Part shown: one piece after another, positions 34,956-43,844 of the stretch | Numbering within the stretch: position 1 is the first letter of the stretch | How the letters are laid out: each line of letters opens with the position of its first letter | Source: Bin52 sp965213935 | GTDB taxonomy: Bacteria; Pseudomonadota; Alphaproteobacteria; Thalassobaculales; Thalassobaculaceae | DNA: 64,000 bases | Assembly: GCA_965213935.1 (NCBI GenBank) | Contig: CBDCAO010000011.1 | Coordinates: forward strand, 62,001 to 126,000 | Direction of reading: 5' to 3' | Position numbers and translations under genes: made by a program | The notes under the pieces: model-generated | The model's database searches: none | Told to the model about the DNA's origin: nothing | The model's input: the letters and a program-made list of their open reading frames with translations, nothing else

Positions 34956-35900
34956 ATGCGCATGCAGGCCGGGTTCGGGGACAGGCTGATTGCGGCGACC
35001 CGAAGGGCCGGACACCCGCTCTGTGTCGGGCTCGACCCTCACCTTGAGCGAATTCCGCCGCTGTTCGCGTGCGGCGACATGTCGCCCGGAAATCCGGCAA
35101 CCGCCGGCGCCGTGGGCGCGTTCCTGGCCGCGGTGTGCGACAGGCTCGAGGGCCGGGTGGCAGTGGTCAAGCCGCAGCTGGCCTTCTTCGAGCGGCTGGG
35201 CTGGCAGGGCATGCGGGCGCTGTGCGAGGTGGTCGAGCACGCGCATCGCCGCGGTCTCCTGGTGCTCCTCGATGCCAAGCGCGGGGATATCGGCTCAACC
35301 TCTGTCGCCTATGCCGGGGCCCTGCTCGGGCCGGACTCGCCGTTTCGGGGTGATGCCGTGACCCTCAATCCCTGGCTCGGCCCCGACACGATCGAGCCGT
35401 TCGCGCACCGGGCGGCGGTCACCGGCGGCGGCCTGTTCGTCCTGGTACGCACCAGCAATCCGGGAGCCGGGGCCTTTCAGGACGTCGAACTCGCCGCACC
35501 GCCCCGGGCGGGGGTGCGCACCGTCTGTGAGCTGGTCGCCGCGTCGCTGGAACCGCTCGCCCGGTCGCTGCAGGGGGGCGAGACCGGCTGGTCGTCGCTC
35601 GGGATCGTGGTCGGGGCCGACTCGCCCGCGCAGGCGGAGCGATTGCGCGACCTGCTGCCGCGCTCGCCCTTCCTGGTGCCCGGCTACGGCGCCCAGGGCG
35701 GAGGCGCCGACGATGCGGTCAGGTGCTTCGTTGCCGGTCCCGCCGGTCCGGAAGGGGGAATCGTCAACTCGTCGCGCGCGGTGCTGTTTCCCGAAGCCGG
35801 ACACACCGCCGACGCCAGTTGTTGGGAACGGGCATTCGACGACGCGGTCACCCGGGCCAGTGACGACCTGCGACAGGCGCTGTCACGCGGATCGGCGTGA
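34956..35900 (+). CDS. pyrF: Orotidine 5'-phosphate decarboxylase, class II
   Basis: ATG 34956 (GTG 34953 and ATG 34962 are alternatives) follows GGGGGGAGG and gives 314 residues. The active-site signature LLDAKRGDIGSTSVAYA (Asp106, Lys108, Asp111) and the late GYGAQGGGADD phosphate loop are clear. At about 310 residues it is the long class II form (TIGR02127), while the common bacterial PyrF is about 230-240. It makes UMP in de novo pyrimidine synthesis. A broken enolase-superfamily gene follows. Confidence 0.92.
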   Translation: MRMQAGFGDRLIAATRRAGHPLCVGLDPHLERIPPLFACGDMSPGNPATAGAVGAFLAAVCDRLEGRVAVVKPQLAFFERLGWQGMRALCEVVEHAHRRGLLVLLDAKRGDIGSTSVAYAGALLGPDSPFRGDAVTLNPWLGPDTIEPFAHRAAVTGGGLFVLVRTSNPGAGAFQDVELAAPPRAGVRTVCELVAASLEPLARSLQGGETGWSSLGIVVGADSPAQAERLRDLLPRSPFLVPGYGAQGGGADDAVRCFVAGPAGPEGGIVNSSRAVLFPEAGHTADASCWERAFDDAVTRASDDLRQALSRGSA

Positions 35901-35926
35901 GCCGGTATCCGGCGGAAGACCGGGAC

Positions 35927-37120
35927 ATGAAGGTGACCGCACTCGAAACGGTGCACATTGTCGAGTTTCCAGACCTGCCGTGGACCCGGGTCCACGCCGA
36001 CGAGGGCGCGGTGTCGGTCTCGGCCAGACCTTCCATGGTGCCGGGGCTGCGGAGGCGCACATCCACGAAACCATCGCGCCGCTGCTGCTTGGCGAGGATC
36101 CGTTGCTGATCGGCCGGCACCATCCGCGACGCATCGGCCATCTCGGGTTTCCGGCGCCGGGGCCGAGCAGCGCGGCCGGTCCGCAGTTGACATGGCGCTC
36201 TGGGACATCTGGGGCAAGGTGGCCGGCCAGCCGGTATGCCAGCTGCTCGGCGGCGCCGTGTGCGATGACATCAGGGTCTACAACACCTGCGCCGGTTACC
36301 GATATGTCCGCGAGACGGCGGGTCAGGGCACCCGCACCTTCGGCATCGGGGACGCCGGGGGGCCGTACGAGGATCTCGACGGGTTCCTGAACGCGGCCGA
36401 CGAGCTGGCGTGGTCGCTGCTGGAGATGGGAATCGACGGCATGAAGATCTGGCCGTTCGACTTCGCTGCCGAACGTTCGGGCGGCCGGTACATTTGCGCG
36501 GGCGACCTGGCCGAGGCGCTCGTGCCGGTCGAGCTGGTCCGGCGCGCGGTCGGTGACCGCATGGACGTGATGGTGGAACTGCATTCGCTGTGGGACCGGC
36601 CGCAGGCGGTCCGCATCGTCCGCGCGCTGGAGCCGTACCGGCCGTTCTGGGTCGAGGACCCGGTCTTCATGGATCACCTGGCCTCGATCGATGACGTAGC
36701 GCGTGCCAGCGCCTGCCCGGTCGCGGTCGGGGAGACCCGGGGCGGTGCGGCGGATTTCCGGGCCCTGCTCGAGCTGGGATCGCTGGGCCAGCTGATCATG
36801 GATGTCGCATGGTGAGGCGGGATCACCGAGGCACGCAAGATCGCGCACATGGCCGAGCCCTGGCACCTGCCGGTCGCGTTTCACGACTGCACCGGACCGG
36901 TCACCCTTGCCGCGTCCACGCACCTCGCGCTTGCGAGCGCCAACTGCCATGTGCAGGAAATCGTGCGGGCCTTCTACCACGGCTGGTACCGCGAACTGGT
37001 GACCGACCTGCCGCCGCTGCGCAACGGCCGGATCACGGTTTCCGGCGCACCGGGCCTCGGGCTGGAACTGCTCCCGACCGTCTCGGGCGCGACGACTGCA
37101 CCATCAGGCGCAGCGCATAG
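35927..37120 (+). pseudogene. Enolase-superfamily (mandelate racemase/muconate cycloisomerase) gene, multiply disrupted
   Basis: ATG 35927 opens MKVTALETVHIVEFPDLPW. The match leaves that frame near 36017 for GAAEAHIHETIAPLLLGEDP, then moves near 36160 to a third frame with DMALWDIWGKVAGQPVCQLL. That frame has WPFDFAAERSGG, MVELHSLWDRPQAV, FWVEDPVFM and VAVGETRGG (metal-ligand and base regions). A TGA at 36813-36815 interrupts LIMDVAW/GGITEARKIA. The sequence resumes in the same frame (WHLPVAFHDCTGPV) and shifts again near 37080 to end as DDCTIRRSA. The parent was a sugar-acid dehydratase or racemase of about 395 residues. Four lesions make it clearly non-functional. Confidence 0.85.
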
Positions 37121-37124
37121 GCCT

Positions 37125-37892
37125 TCAGCTGGCGAACTGTTCCTTGAGCAGGCGTTCGTCGAGATTGTGGTCGGGATCGAACAGCAGGTGCAGCTCGCTC
37201 TCGCGGTCCTCGATCACCGAGACCGACCGGATGTCGCGGACCTCGGTCGCATCGGCAGTGGCGCTGACCGGCCGCTTGTCGATCTCGAGAACCTCGATGC
37301 CGATGCGGGCCCGGTTGTCGAGGAGTGCCCCGCGCCAGCGCCGCGGCCGGAAGGCGCTGATCGGGGTCATGGCGAGGACGCCGGCGCCGATCGGTACGAT
37401 GGGGCCATGGGCCGAGAGGTTGTAGGCGGTACTGCCGGCCGGGGTCGACACGATCAGGCCGTCGCACATCAGATCGTCCATTCGCACCGTGCCGTCGATG
37501 GTGATGCGGATCCTCGCCGTCTGGGCGGTCTGGCGCAGAAGCGAGACCTCGTTGATCGCCAGCGCCTCCTGGTGCGCGCCGGTCACCGTCTCGACGCTCA
37601 TGCGCAGCGGATGCAGCGTGACCGGGCTGGCATCGCGGACGCGTTCGACCAGCCGTTCCTCGCCGAACTCGTTCATCAGGAAGCCGATGGTCCCCCGGTT
37701 CATGCCGAACACCGCGACCCGCTGGTTGATGTGCCGGCGCAGGGTCTCGAGCATGACACCGTCACCGCCGAGCGCCACGATCACCTCGGCCCGATGCTCG
37801 GGAACATGCGGGTAGCGCGCCTGGAGTGCCGCGAGTGCGGCGGCGGCCTCTTCACCTTCGGATGCGACGAAGGCGATGCTGGGGTCCGCCAT
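37125..37892 (-). CDS. nadK: NAD kinase
   Basis: This 255-residue protein starts at ATG 37892. The NAD-kinase motifs are VIVALGGDGVMLETL (GGDG, about 38-52), GMNRGTIGFLMNEF, AINEVSLLR, and CDGLIVSTPAGSTAYNLSAH. The short length is normal for alphaproteobacterial enzymes. It produces NADP+ from NAD+. It starts three bases after the stop of the unrecognised 456-residue protein gene, so the two are co-transcribed. Confidence 0.94.
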   Translation of the reverse strand: MADPSIAFVASEGEEAAAALAALQARYPHVPEHRAEVIVALGGDGVMLETLRRHINQRVAVFGMNRGTIGFLMNEFGEERLVERVRDASPVTLHPLRMSVETVTGAHQEALAINEVSLLRQTAQTARIRITIDGTVRMDDLMCDGLIVSTPAGSTAYNLSAHGPIVPIGAGVLAMTPISAFRPRRWRGALLDNRARIGIEVLEIDKRPVSATADATEVRDIRSVSVIEDRESELHLLFDPDHNLDERLLKEQFAS

Positions 37893-37895
37893 GCG

Positions 37896-39266
37896 CTATC
37901 CGTTCCACGGCGTGATCGTGGCCTTGAGCTGGCGGTAGCCGTCAAGGAAACCTGGTCGCGAACCCGAGTAGACCCGATCGAAGGCGTCGAGCGCGGCGTC
38001 AAGCCACGTGCGCAGGCGTTCATTGCCCGGGTTGGCATCGAGGTAGGCATCGCGGATCAGCACGAAGTGGATTCTCGGATCGTACGGTTGCTTGGTTCCG
38101 CCAACCCACTCGTCTCCGGCCAGCAGGCGCAGCAGCATGGCATCGGCGGATCCGAGTGTCTGTTCGTGGATCGGCGGCCCGGACATGCGGTGCATGACCG
38201 AGGTCATGTCGCGGCCGTTGCCGGTTCGGTATCCCATGTCCCGCCACAGTGCCGTGGTGTCGGCTTCCTGGCCCAGGTGGCCCGCGACCCGCCCGGCGAA
38301 AGCGCGCAGCGGGTCCGAGACATCGGCGAGCAGGTCGGTGAGCCGGTCGCCGTCCAGGTCGGTCGCCAGCACGATGCAGTCGCGCTGTTCGATCAGGTCC
38401 CACAGCAGGAGCCCGTAGTTGGTGTCGGAAATGTGCTGCTCGACGCGCCCCGACCACTGGTCCATGCCGGCCCTGAAGTCGGCGGGCAGGAGGCCGACGA
38501 TGCGATCGACCGCTTCGCGGTTTTCCTCGTAGGGATCCACCGCGTAGGCGCGGCCGACGGTAAACCCGGTTCCTTGCAGCAGCCAGGCGTGCAGCCCGGC
38601 GTTGATCCCGTCCTCCATGGCCTGGGTCGGCTTCATCGCCACACGCCCGAGACGGCCGGTCTCGTGCACCATCTTCAGGAACAGACGGTTGGCATAGGCC
38701 ATCTGCACACCCGGCGTATTCATCTCCGAGTGGATGATGCCGCTGTGCGCATCCACGCTGAAGGCGCCGCGGTTCTGCGAATACGGCAGGCACGGCATCG
38801 AGCGGACCACCGTGATCGGTCCGTAGGGACGCACGTTGCAGTACACGCCCGCCTGGGTGCGCAGCGGTGCGTTGCCCGACTTGCCCATGACCACGACCCG
38901 GCCGCCGGCCCCGTCGTTGACATAGGCGTCACCCGCCGTCGACCACTTGATCGAGGTACACGGCATGTTGCCGAACCAGGCCAGGCAGGCAAGCCGGGTG
39001 TCATGGCGGTACTGCGACCACATGGGCACGGCGTAGAACGGAAGCCCGAGGATGTCGATTGCGGCAACCGTGCCCAGGAGTGCATAGGCGTCGGTCAGCG
39101 AGTGCGCCACCGGGTTGATGCTGCCGGCGTCGTTGCCTCCCTTCCAGACGACCGCCTCCGGGTAGCCGTCGGGGCGCAGGTCGGTTGCCTCGTAGAGCGC
39201 CGCGAGCGCCCCGAACAGGTCTCCGCCCTCGGATTCGGTGCGTGCGATTGATATCAGATCGATCAT
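37896..39266 (-). CDS. Conserved-looking protein of unknown function upstream of nadK
   Basis: This 456-residue protein is called from ATG 39266 (MIDLISIARTESEGGDLFGA); in-frame codons upstream give a basic, unconvincing extension. I do not recognise the family. It has no signal peptide and no clear membrane helix. It is rich in Trp, Tyr and Met. Notable segments are EAVVWKGGNDAGSINPVAHS, FGNMPCTSIKWSTAGDAYVN, RVVVMGKSGNAPLRTQAGVY, FSVDAHSGIIHSEMNTPG and LLAGDEWVGGTKQPYDPR. Codon use is like that of its neighbours. Tight coupling to nadK suggests a soluble enzyme, but no reaction can be named. Confidence 0.75.
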   Translation of the reverse strand: MIDLISIARTESEGGDLFGALAALYEATDLRPDGYPEAVVWKGGNDAGSINPVAHSLTDAYALLGTVAAIDILGLPFYAVPMWSQYRHDTRLACLAWFGNMPCTSIKWSTAGDAYVNDGAGGRVVVMGKSGNAPLRTQAGVYCNVRPYGPITVVRSMPCLPYSQNRGAFSVDAHSGIIHSEMNTPGVQMAYANRLFLKMVHETGRLGRVAMKPTQAMEDGINAGLHAWLLQGTGFTVGRAYAVDPYEENREAVDRIVGLLPADFRAGMDQWSGRVEQHISDTNYGLLLWDLIEQRDCIVLATDLDGDRLTDLLADVSDPLRAFAGRVAGHLGQEADTTALWRDMGYRTGNGRDMTSVMHRMSGPPIHEQTLGSADAMLLRLLAGDEWVGGTKQPYDPRIHFVLIRDAYLDANPGNERLRTWLDAALDAFDRVYSGSRPGFLDGYRQLKATITPWNG

Positions 39267-39408
39267 GGTCGCCTCGTGCGCAATGGGCTGTGCGTGGCGT
39301 CGCGACACGGCGCCTCGCCGGACGCGCACTTCTATGATCCGTCGGGTGTGGTCTGTAAAGTCGCATGACGCTGTCACCGGGTCGGCGTCAGCAACCGGGA
39401 GAGGGTCC

Positions 39409-40677
39409 ATGCGTTTCGGAGTGTTTTACGAGCTCCAGCTGCCGCGTCCGTGGAACGACGACGACGAACACCGCCTGTTTGCCGACGCGCTCGAACAGAT
39501 CGTGCTCGCCGACCGCATCGGGATCGACTACGCGTGGGCGGTGGAACATCACTTCCTCGAGGAGTATTCGCATTGTTCCGCCCCCGAGGTGTTCCTTGCC
39601 GCCGCCGCGGGCCAGACCTCGCGGATCAGGCTCGGCCACGGGATCAGGCAGGTGATCCCGCACTACAACCATCCGGCGCGGACCGCGGAGTGCGTTGCCA
39701 GCCTCGACCTGGTCTCCGGCGGCCGTGTCGATCTCGGGATTGGCGAGGGCGCGACCCGCCAGGAGCTTCACGGGTTTGACATTCCCACCAGGCGCAAGCG
39801 CGACCTGTCGCTCGAGGCGGCCCGCGAAATCGCCGACATGATGGTGATGACGCCCTACCCCGGCTACGAGGGCGAGGGGTTCTCGATGCCGGCGCGCAAC
39901 GTCATTCCCAAGCCCTTGCAGAAACCGCACCCGCCGCTGTGGATGGCGTGCACCAACCGCGATACCATTCGCGTTGCGGCGCGTCACGGTGTCGGAGCAC
40001 TGGCGTTTTCCTTCGTCGACCCCGACGAGGCCCGCAGCTGGAGCCGCATCTACCACGACATCATCCGCTCGGAGGAATGCGTGCCGATCGGCCACGCCGT
40101 CAACCCGAACATCGCCATGGTGTCCGGGTTCTCCCTGCACCATGACCGCAGCGAGGCACGCCGCCGCGGCCTCGAGGGGTTCGAGTTCTTCGCCTATGCC
40201 CTGCGCTCGCTGGTAACGCGTGACAGCATTCCCGGTTATAGCAGGCTGTGGCGGGACTTCCAGGCAACCAGGGCCAGCACCGGTATCGAGGATGACACCG
40301 GAGCGCTGCAGTCATCGGGTGGCATCGGGACGCCCGGCGACCTGCGTGAACTGGTCCGTTCCTACCAGGAGGCAGGGGTCGACCAGATCATCTTCCTGCA
40401 GCAGGCCGGACGGAACCCCCACAACGAAATCTGCCAGTCGCTGCAGCTGTTCGCCGACGAGGTGCTGCCGGAGTTTCGCGACGCACGAAAGGTCCGCGAG
40501 GCGGCCAAGGCCGAGGAACTCGCGCCCTGGATCGATGCGGCAGTGGCGCGGCGGCGCATGCGCCCGGAACTGTCAGAGGACGAGACTCCTGTGATCAGGG
40601 CGTCGGTCGAGCGGGTCTCGGTCAACCTGCAGGAAACGTCGGGCGACCGCGCGGTCAGCGGGTCCGGCGGGTCGTAA
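39409..40677 (+). CDS. Luciferase-like flavin-dependent monooxygenase (LLM class)
   Basis: This 422-residue protein starts at ATG 39409 with GGGAGAGGG upstream. The bacterial-luciferase barrel is shown by MRFGVFYELQLPRPW, YAWAVEHHFLEEYSHCSAPE, IRLGHGIRQVIPHYNHP, SGGRVDLGIGEGATRQELHG and KPHPPLWMACTNRDT. The EHHF motif is typical of alkanal-monooxygenase-like enzymes using reduced FMN. A hydrophilic C-terminal tail (after about 375) is an extension. The substrate is unknown. The 3' end overlaps the convergent leuD-like gene by 23 bp. Confidence 0.87.
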   Translation: MRFGVFYELQLPRPWNDDDEHRLFADALEQIVLADRIGIDYAWAVEHHFLEEYSHCSAPEVFLAAAAGQTSRIRLGHGIRQVIPHYNHPARTAECVASLDLVSGGRVDLGIGEGATRQELHGFDIPTRRKRDLSLEAAREIADMMVMTPYPGYEGEGFSMPARNVIPKPLQKPHPPLWMACTNRDTIRVAARHGVGALAFSFVDPDEARSWSRIYHDIIRSEECVPIGHAVNPNIAMVSGFSLHHDRSEARRRGLEGFEFFAYALRSLVTRDSIPGYSRLWRDFQATRASTGIEDDTGALQSSGGIGTPGDLRELVRSYQEAGVDQIIFLQQAGRNPHNEICQSLQLFADEVLPEFRDARKVREAAKAEELAPWIDAAVARRRMRPELSEDETPVIRASVERVSVNLQETSGDRAVSGSGGS

Positions 40678-41278
40678 GCCAGGTCATGCGGGCGTCGTGT
40701 TCGCGTTCGAACGCCCGGATCGCCTCGATCTCGCTCAGGGTGTCGTCGATGTCGTCGACGCCGTGCAGCACCTTGTGTTTCTGGAACGGATCGATGTCGA
40801 ACGACCACGTGGTCTGGTCGGGAGCGGTCACCGTCTGGCTTTCGAGGTCGATGGTGATCTCGCCGCCCGGACCGTCATGCAGCATGCCGCGCAGGCTCCG
40901 GCACACCTCGTCGGGGAGCCGTACCGGCAGGAAACCGTTCTTGAGCGAGTTGGCGTAGAAGATATCGCCGAAGGACGGCGCGATCACAGCGCGGAACCCG
41001 GCCTCGACCAGCGCGGTGACCGCATGTTCGCGCGACGACCCGCAGCCGAAATTGCGGTCGGCGACCAGCAGGCTGGCGTCGCGGAACCCGGGACGGTTCA
41101 GGACGAAGTCCGGACGTTCCGCCCCCTCGGCGTCGAACCTCAGGTCGTGGAACAGGTAGTTCGGGTAGCGTTCGTCCACCGGTCGGCCGAGGAACCGGGC
41201 CGGGATGACCTGGTCGGTGTCGACATTGATCACGTCGAGGGGTGCCGCGGCGGCGGAAACGGTGGTGAAGGGCTGCAT
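40655..41278 (-). CDS. leuD: 3-isopropylmalate dehydratase-type small subunit
   Basis: This 207-residue protein starts at ATG 41278 (MQPFTTVSAAAAPLDVINVD). The LeuD swivelling-domain motifs TDQVIPARFL, PGFRDASLLVADRNFGCGSS and REHAVTALVEAGFRAVIAPS are present. It pairs with the LeuC-type subunit ten bases upstream. The pair hydrates or isomerises a 2-alkylmalate. Because the next upstream gene is a PEP-mutase-family lyase and leuA/leuB are absent, a substrate other than isopropylmalate is possible. Confidence 0.88.
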   Translation of the reverse strand: MQPFTTVSAAAAPLDVINVDTDQVIPARFLGRPVDERYPNYLFHDLRFDAEGAERPDFVLNRPGFRDASLLVADRNFGCGSSREHAVTALVEAGFRAVIAPSFGDIFYANSLKNGFLPVRLPDEVCRSLRGMLHDGPGGEITIDLESQTVTAPDQTTWSFDIDPFQKHKVLHGVDDIDDTLSEIEAIRAFEREHDARMTWLTTRRTR

Positions 41279-41287
41279 CGTCGGCTC

Positions 41288-42682
41288 TCACAGGTCGCGG
41301 ATATCGACGAACCGGCCGTGCACGGCGGCCGCCGCCGCGGTGGCCGGGCTTGCGAGATGGGTGCGCACCCCCGGACCCTGGCGGCCGCGAAAGTTCCGGT
41401 TCGAGGTCGAGGCGGTCCGCTCGCCGGGCTGCGCGATGTCGCCGTTCATGCCGACGCACATCGAGCATGCGCTCTCGCGCCACTCGAATCCGGCCTCGGT
41501 GAAGATGCGATCGAGACCCTCTTCCTCGGCCTGGCGCTTGACCAGGCCGGAGCCTGGCGAGACGAAGGCGTGCGAGACGCGCACCCGGCGGCCGCGCACG
41601 ACCGCGGCTGCGGCGCGCAGGTCCTCGATGCGGCTGTTGGTGCACGAGCCGATGAACACCCTGTCGACATTGACATCGCGCATCGCCTGTCCCGGTGCGA
41701 GGCCCATGTAGTCGACGGCGGCCACGAGCGCGGCCCGGCGCTCGTCGTCGTCTTCCGCGTCCGGGTCCGGCACTGCACCGGTCACGGCAATCGCCTGTTC
41801 CGGGCTCGTGCCCCAGGTCACCATCGGGGCCAGTGCGGCGCCGTCGAGCCGTTCCTCGCGGTCGAACCTTGCGCCCGCGTCTCCCGGGACCTGCTTCCAG
41901 AAGGCGAGTGCGACGTCCCACTGCTCGCCCGCCGGTGCAAACGGACGGCCCTTCAGCCAGTCGAAAGTGATGGCGTCCGGTGCGATCATGCCGCAGCGTG
42001 CGCCGGCCTCGATCGACATGTTGCAGACGGTCAACCGTTCTTCCATCGAGAAAGAGCGTATCAGGGAGCCCGCATACTCGACAGCATGGCCGGTGCCGCC
42101 GACCGCACCGATACGGGCGATGATCGCCAGGATCGCGTCCTTGCCGGTGACGCCGTCCGGACGATCGCCGTCGATGGTGATGCGCATGGTCCCCGGCCGT
42201 TTCTGCCACAGGGCCTGGGTCGCCATGACGTGGGCTACCTCCGACGCGCCGATGCCGAACGCGATGGCCCCGACCGCGCCGTGGGTCGAGGTATGGCTGT
42301 CACCGCAGACGATCACCAGGCCGGGCTGGGTCAGACCCTGCTCGGGGCCAACCACGTGGATGATGCCCTGGCGCGGATCACCGATCGGAAAATGGGTGAT
42401 GCCGTGGGTGGTGAAGTTGTGCTCGAACGCCCGGAACACCCGTTTCATGTCGTCGGAGGCGAGATCGTCGATGCTGCGGCTCGTGGTCGGGACGTAGTGG
42501 TCGGGGGTGCCCACCATGCGGTCGGGCCGGCGTACCTGCAGGCCGCGGGCGGCGAGCTTGGCGAAGGCGTTGAAGGACCCGTCGTGGCAGAAGTGGAAAT
42601 CGACATGAAGCAGGGTGTTGCCCTCGCGCTCGAGGATCGCGTGCTGGTCCCAGATCTTGTCGAACATGGTGCGCGGCTTCAT
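41288..42682 (-). CDS. leuC: 3-isopropylmalate dehydratase-type large subunit
   Basis: This 464-residue aconitase-family protein starts at ATG 42682 (MKPRTMFDKIWDQHAI). The [4Fe-4S] cysteines are in VFIGSCTNSRIEDLRAAA and CSMCVGMNGD, and the VVCGDSHTSTHGAVGAIAFG stretch is characteristic. It lies ten bases before leuD and eleven bases after the PEP-mutase-family gene, so the three form one operon. In leucine synthesis it would interconvert 2- and 3-isopropylmalate; homologous pairs act on citramalate or dimethylmalate. Confidence 0.9.
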   Translation of the reverse strand: MKPRTMFDKIWDQHAILEREGNTLLHVDFHFCHDGSFNAFAKLAARGLQVRRPDRMVGTPDHYVPTTSRSIDDLASDDMKRVFRAFEHNFTTHGITHFPIGDPRQGIIHVVGPEQGLTQPGLVIVCGDSHTSTHGAVGAIAFGIGASEVAHVMATQALWQKRPGTMRITIDGDRPDGVTGKDAILAIIARIGAVGGTGHAVEYAGSLIRSFSMEERLTVCNMSIEAGARCGMIAPDAITFDWLKGRPFAPAGEQWDVALAFWKQVPGDAGARFDREERLDGAALAPMVTWGTSPEQAIAVTGAVPDPDAEDDDERRAALVAAVDYMGLAPGQAMRDVNVDRVFIGSCTNSRIEDLRAAAAVVRGRRVRVSHAFVSPGSGLVKRQAEEEGLDRIFTEAGFEWRESACSMCVGMNGDIAQPGERTASTSNRNFRGRQGPGVRTHLASPATAAAAAVHGRFVDIRDL

Positions 42683-42693
42683 GGCGTCTGTCC

Positions 42694-43587
42694 TCAGTAC
42701 CCGACCCGGGAACGTTCTTCGACGGCGTACCGGGCCTCGAGTTCCACGATCTCGTCCATGCCCATGAGATCGAAGTACTCGCGAAAAGGCACGAGGTCGT
42801 CGCGAAGTGCCGCGATCTCGCCGGATTTGCGCAACCGGTCCAGTACCCGGCGCATCGCGAGTATCGCGGCCGAGACGGTGACGCCGGGGTAGATCACGAT
42901 CGCGAATCCGAGTTCCTGCATCTGCCGGGTCGACAACTCGGGTGTCTTGCCGCTGGATGCCATGTTGAAGAGGCACGGGGCCCGGAAGCGGCGCGGCACC
43001 TCCGTCAGCTGCTCCATCCCGGTCATGGCCTCGACGAACAGTATGTCGGCACCGGCCTCCTGATAGGCCTCGACCCGTTCGAGCGCTGCCCCGTAGCCCT
43101 CGACCGCGATGGCGTCGCACCGGGCGATGATCTGCAGGTCGGGGTCGGTGCGCGCGTCGCAGGCAGCCCTGATCTTTGCCTGCATCTCTCCGGTCGGGAT
43201 CACCGTCTTGCCGGCGAGGTGCCCGCACCGCTTGGGCCAGGACTGGTCCTCGATGTGCAGTCCGGCAACACCGGCGCGTTCATAGGCCCGGACGGTGCGG
43301 GCAACGTTGACCGGGCCGCCGTAGCCGGTGTCCGCGTCCGCCACCAGCGGCAGACCGGAGGCATCGGCGATGCGCGCCGCGTTGTCCGCCATCTCGGTCA
43401 TGGTCAGCAGCCCGACATCGGGCATGCCGAGCCGGCTGGCGGATGTTCCGGCGCCGGTCATGTAGACGGCCTCGAAACCGGCGGCAGCGACCAGGCGGGC
43501 GCCGATCCCGTCCACCACGCCGGGCGCAACCAGGATCGGCTCGGCCCGCACCAGTGCCCTGAGCCGGCTGGTGTGACGGTCGGTCAT
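42694..43587 (-). CDS. Isocitrate lyase/PEP mutase family enzyme
   Basis: This 297-residue protein starts at ATG 43587 (MTDRHTSRLRALVRAEPILV). Mg-binding DADTGYGG (84-91) and the catalytic KRCGH (119-123) are intact, which favours C-C bond lyases (methylisocitrate, dimethylmalate, oxaloacetate-type) over phosphonate mutases lacking the Cys. It is the first gene of an operon with leuCD-type genes. Dehydratase plus lyase resembles the end of anaerobic nicotinate breakdown (dimethylmaleate hydratase plus 2,3-dimethylmalate lyase) or a 2-methylcitrate-like route. The substrate is an inference. Confidence 0.85.
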   Translation of the reverse strand: MTDRHTSRLRALVRAEPILVAPGVVDGIGARLVAAAGFEAVYMTGAGTSASRLGMPDVGLLTMTEMADNAARIADASGLPLVADADTGYGGPVNVARTVRAYERAGVAGLHIEDQSWPKRCGHLAGKTVIPTGEMQAKIRAACDARTDPDLQIIARCDAIAVEGYGAALERVEAYQEAGADILFVEAMTGMEQLTEVPRRFRAPCLFNMASSGKTPELSTRQMQELGFAIVIYPGVTVSAAILAMRRVLDRLRKSGEIAALRDDLVPFREYFDLMGMDEIVELEARYAVEERSRVGY

Positions 43588-43844
43588 CGCTGTCTCCCCG
43601 CAAGCGTCGCGCCAGACTGGCACGGGCCATGCCTGAACGCGAGCCTCGTCACCCCCGGACAGCCGGACATCGACCTGTTGCGAAGACCGGTCCGCTTCCA
43701 GGCTCCCCGGTGTCGGGGATCGGGACGGAACCGGGAGGCGGCGAAGACGAACCGCCGTCCCCGGGTTTCGCACCCCGCAAGGGGGGGGTGCCACCGCAGC
43801 CGGTTGCACGCCCGGGCCTCCCGGCTTCGGGGACGGGCTCCGGG

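Noticed and set aside
36813..36815. In-frame TGA as a selenocysteine codon in the enolase-superfamily gene
   Set aside because: Three frameshifts in the same gene show it is a pseudogene, and I see no obvious SECIS-like hairpin just after the codon.
36849..39251. 800-codon plus-strand frame
   Set aside because: It is the tail of the broken enolase gene running into the antisense of nadK and the 456-residue protein; high GC keeps the antisense free of stops.
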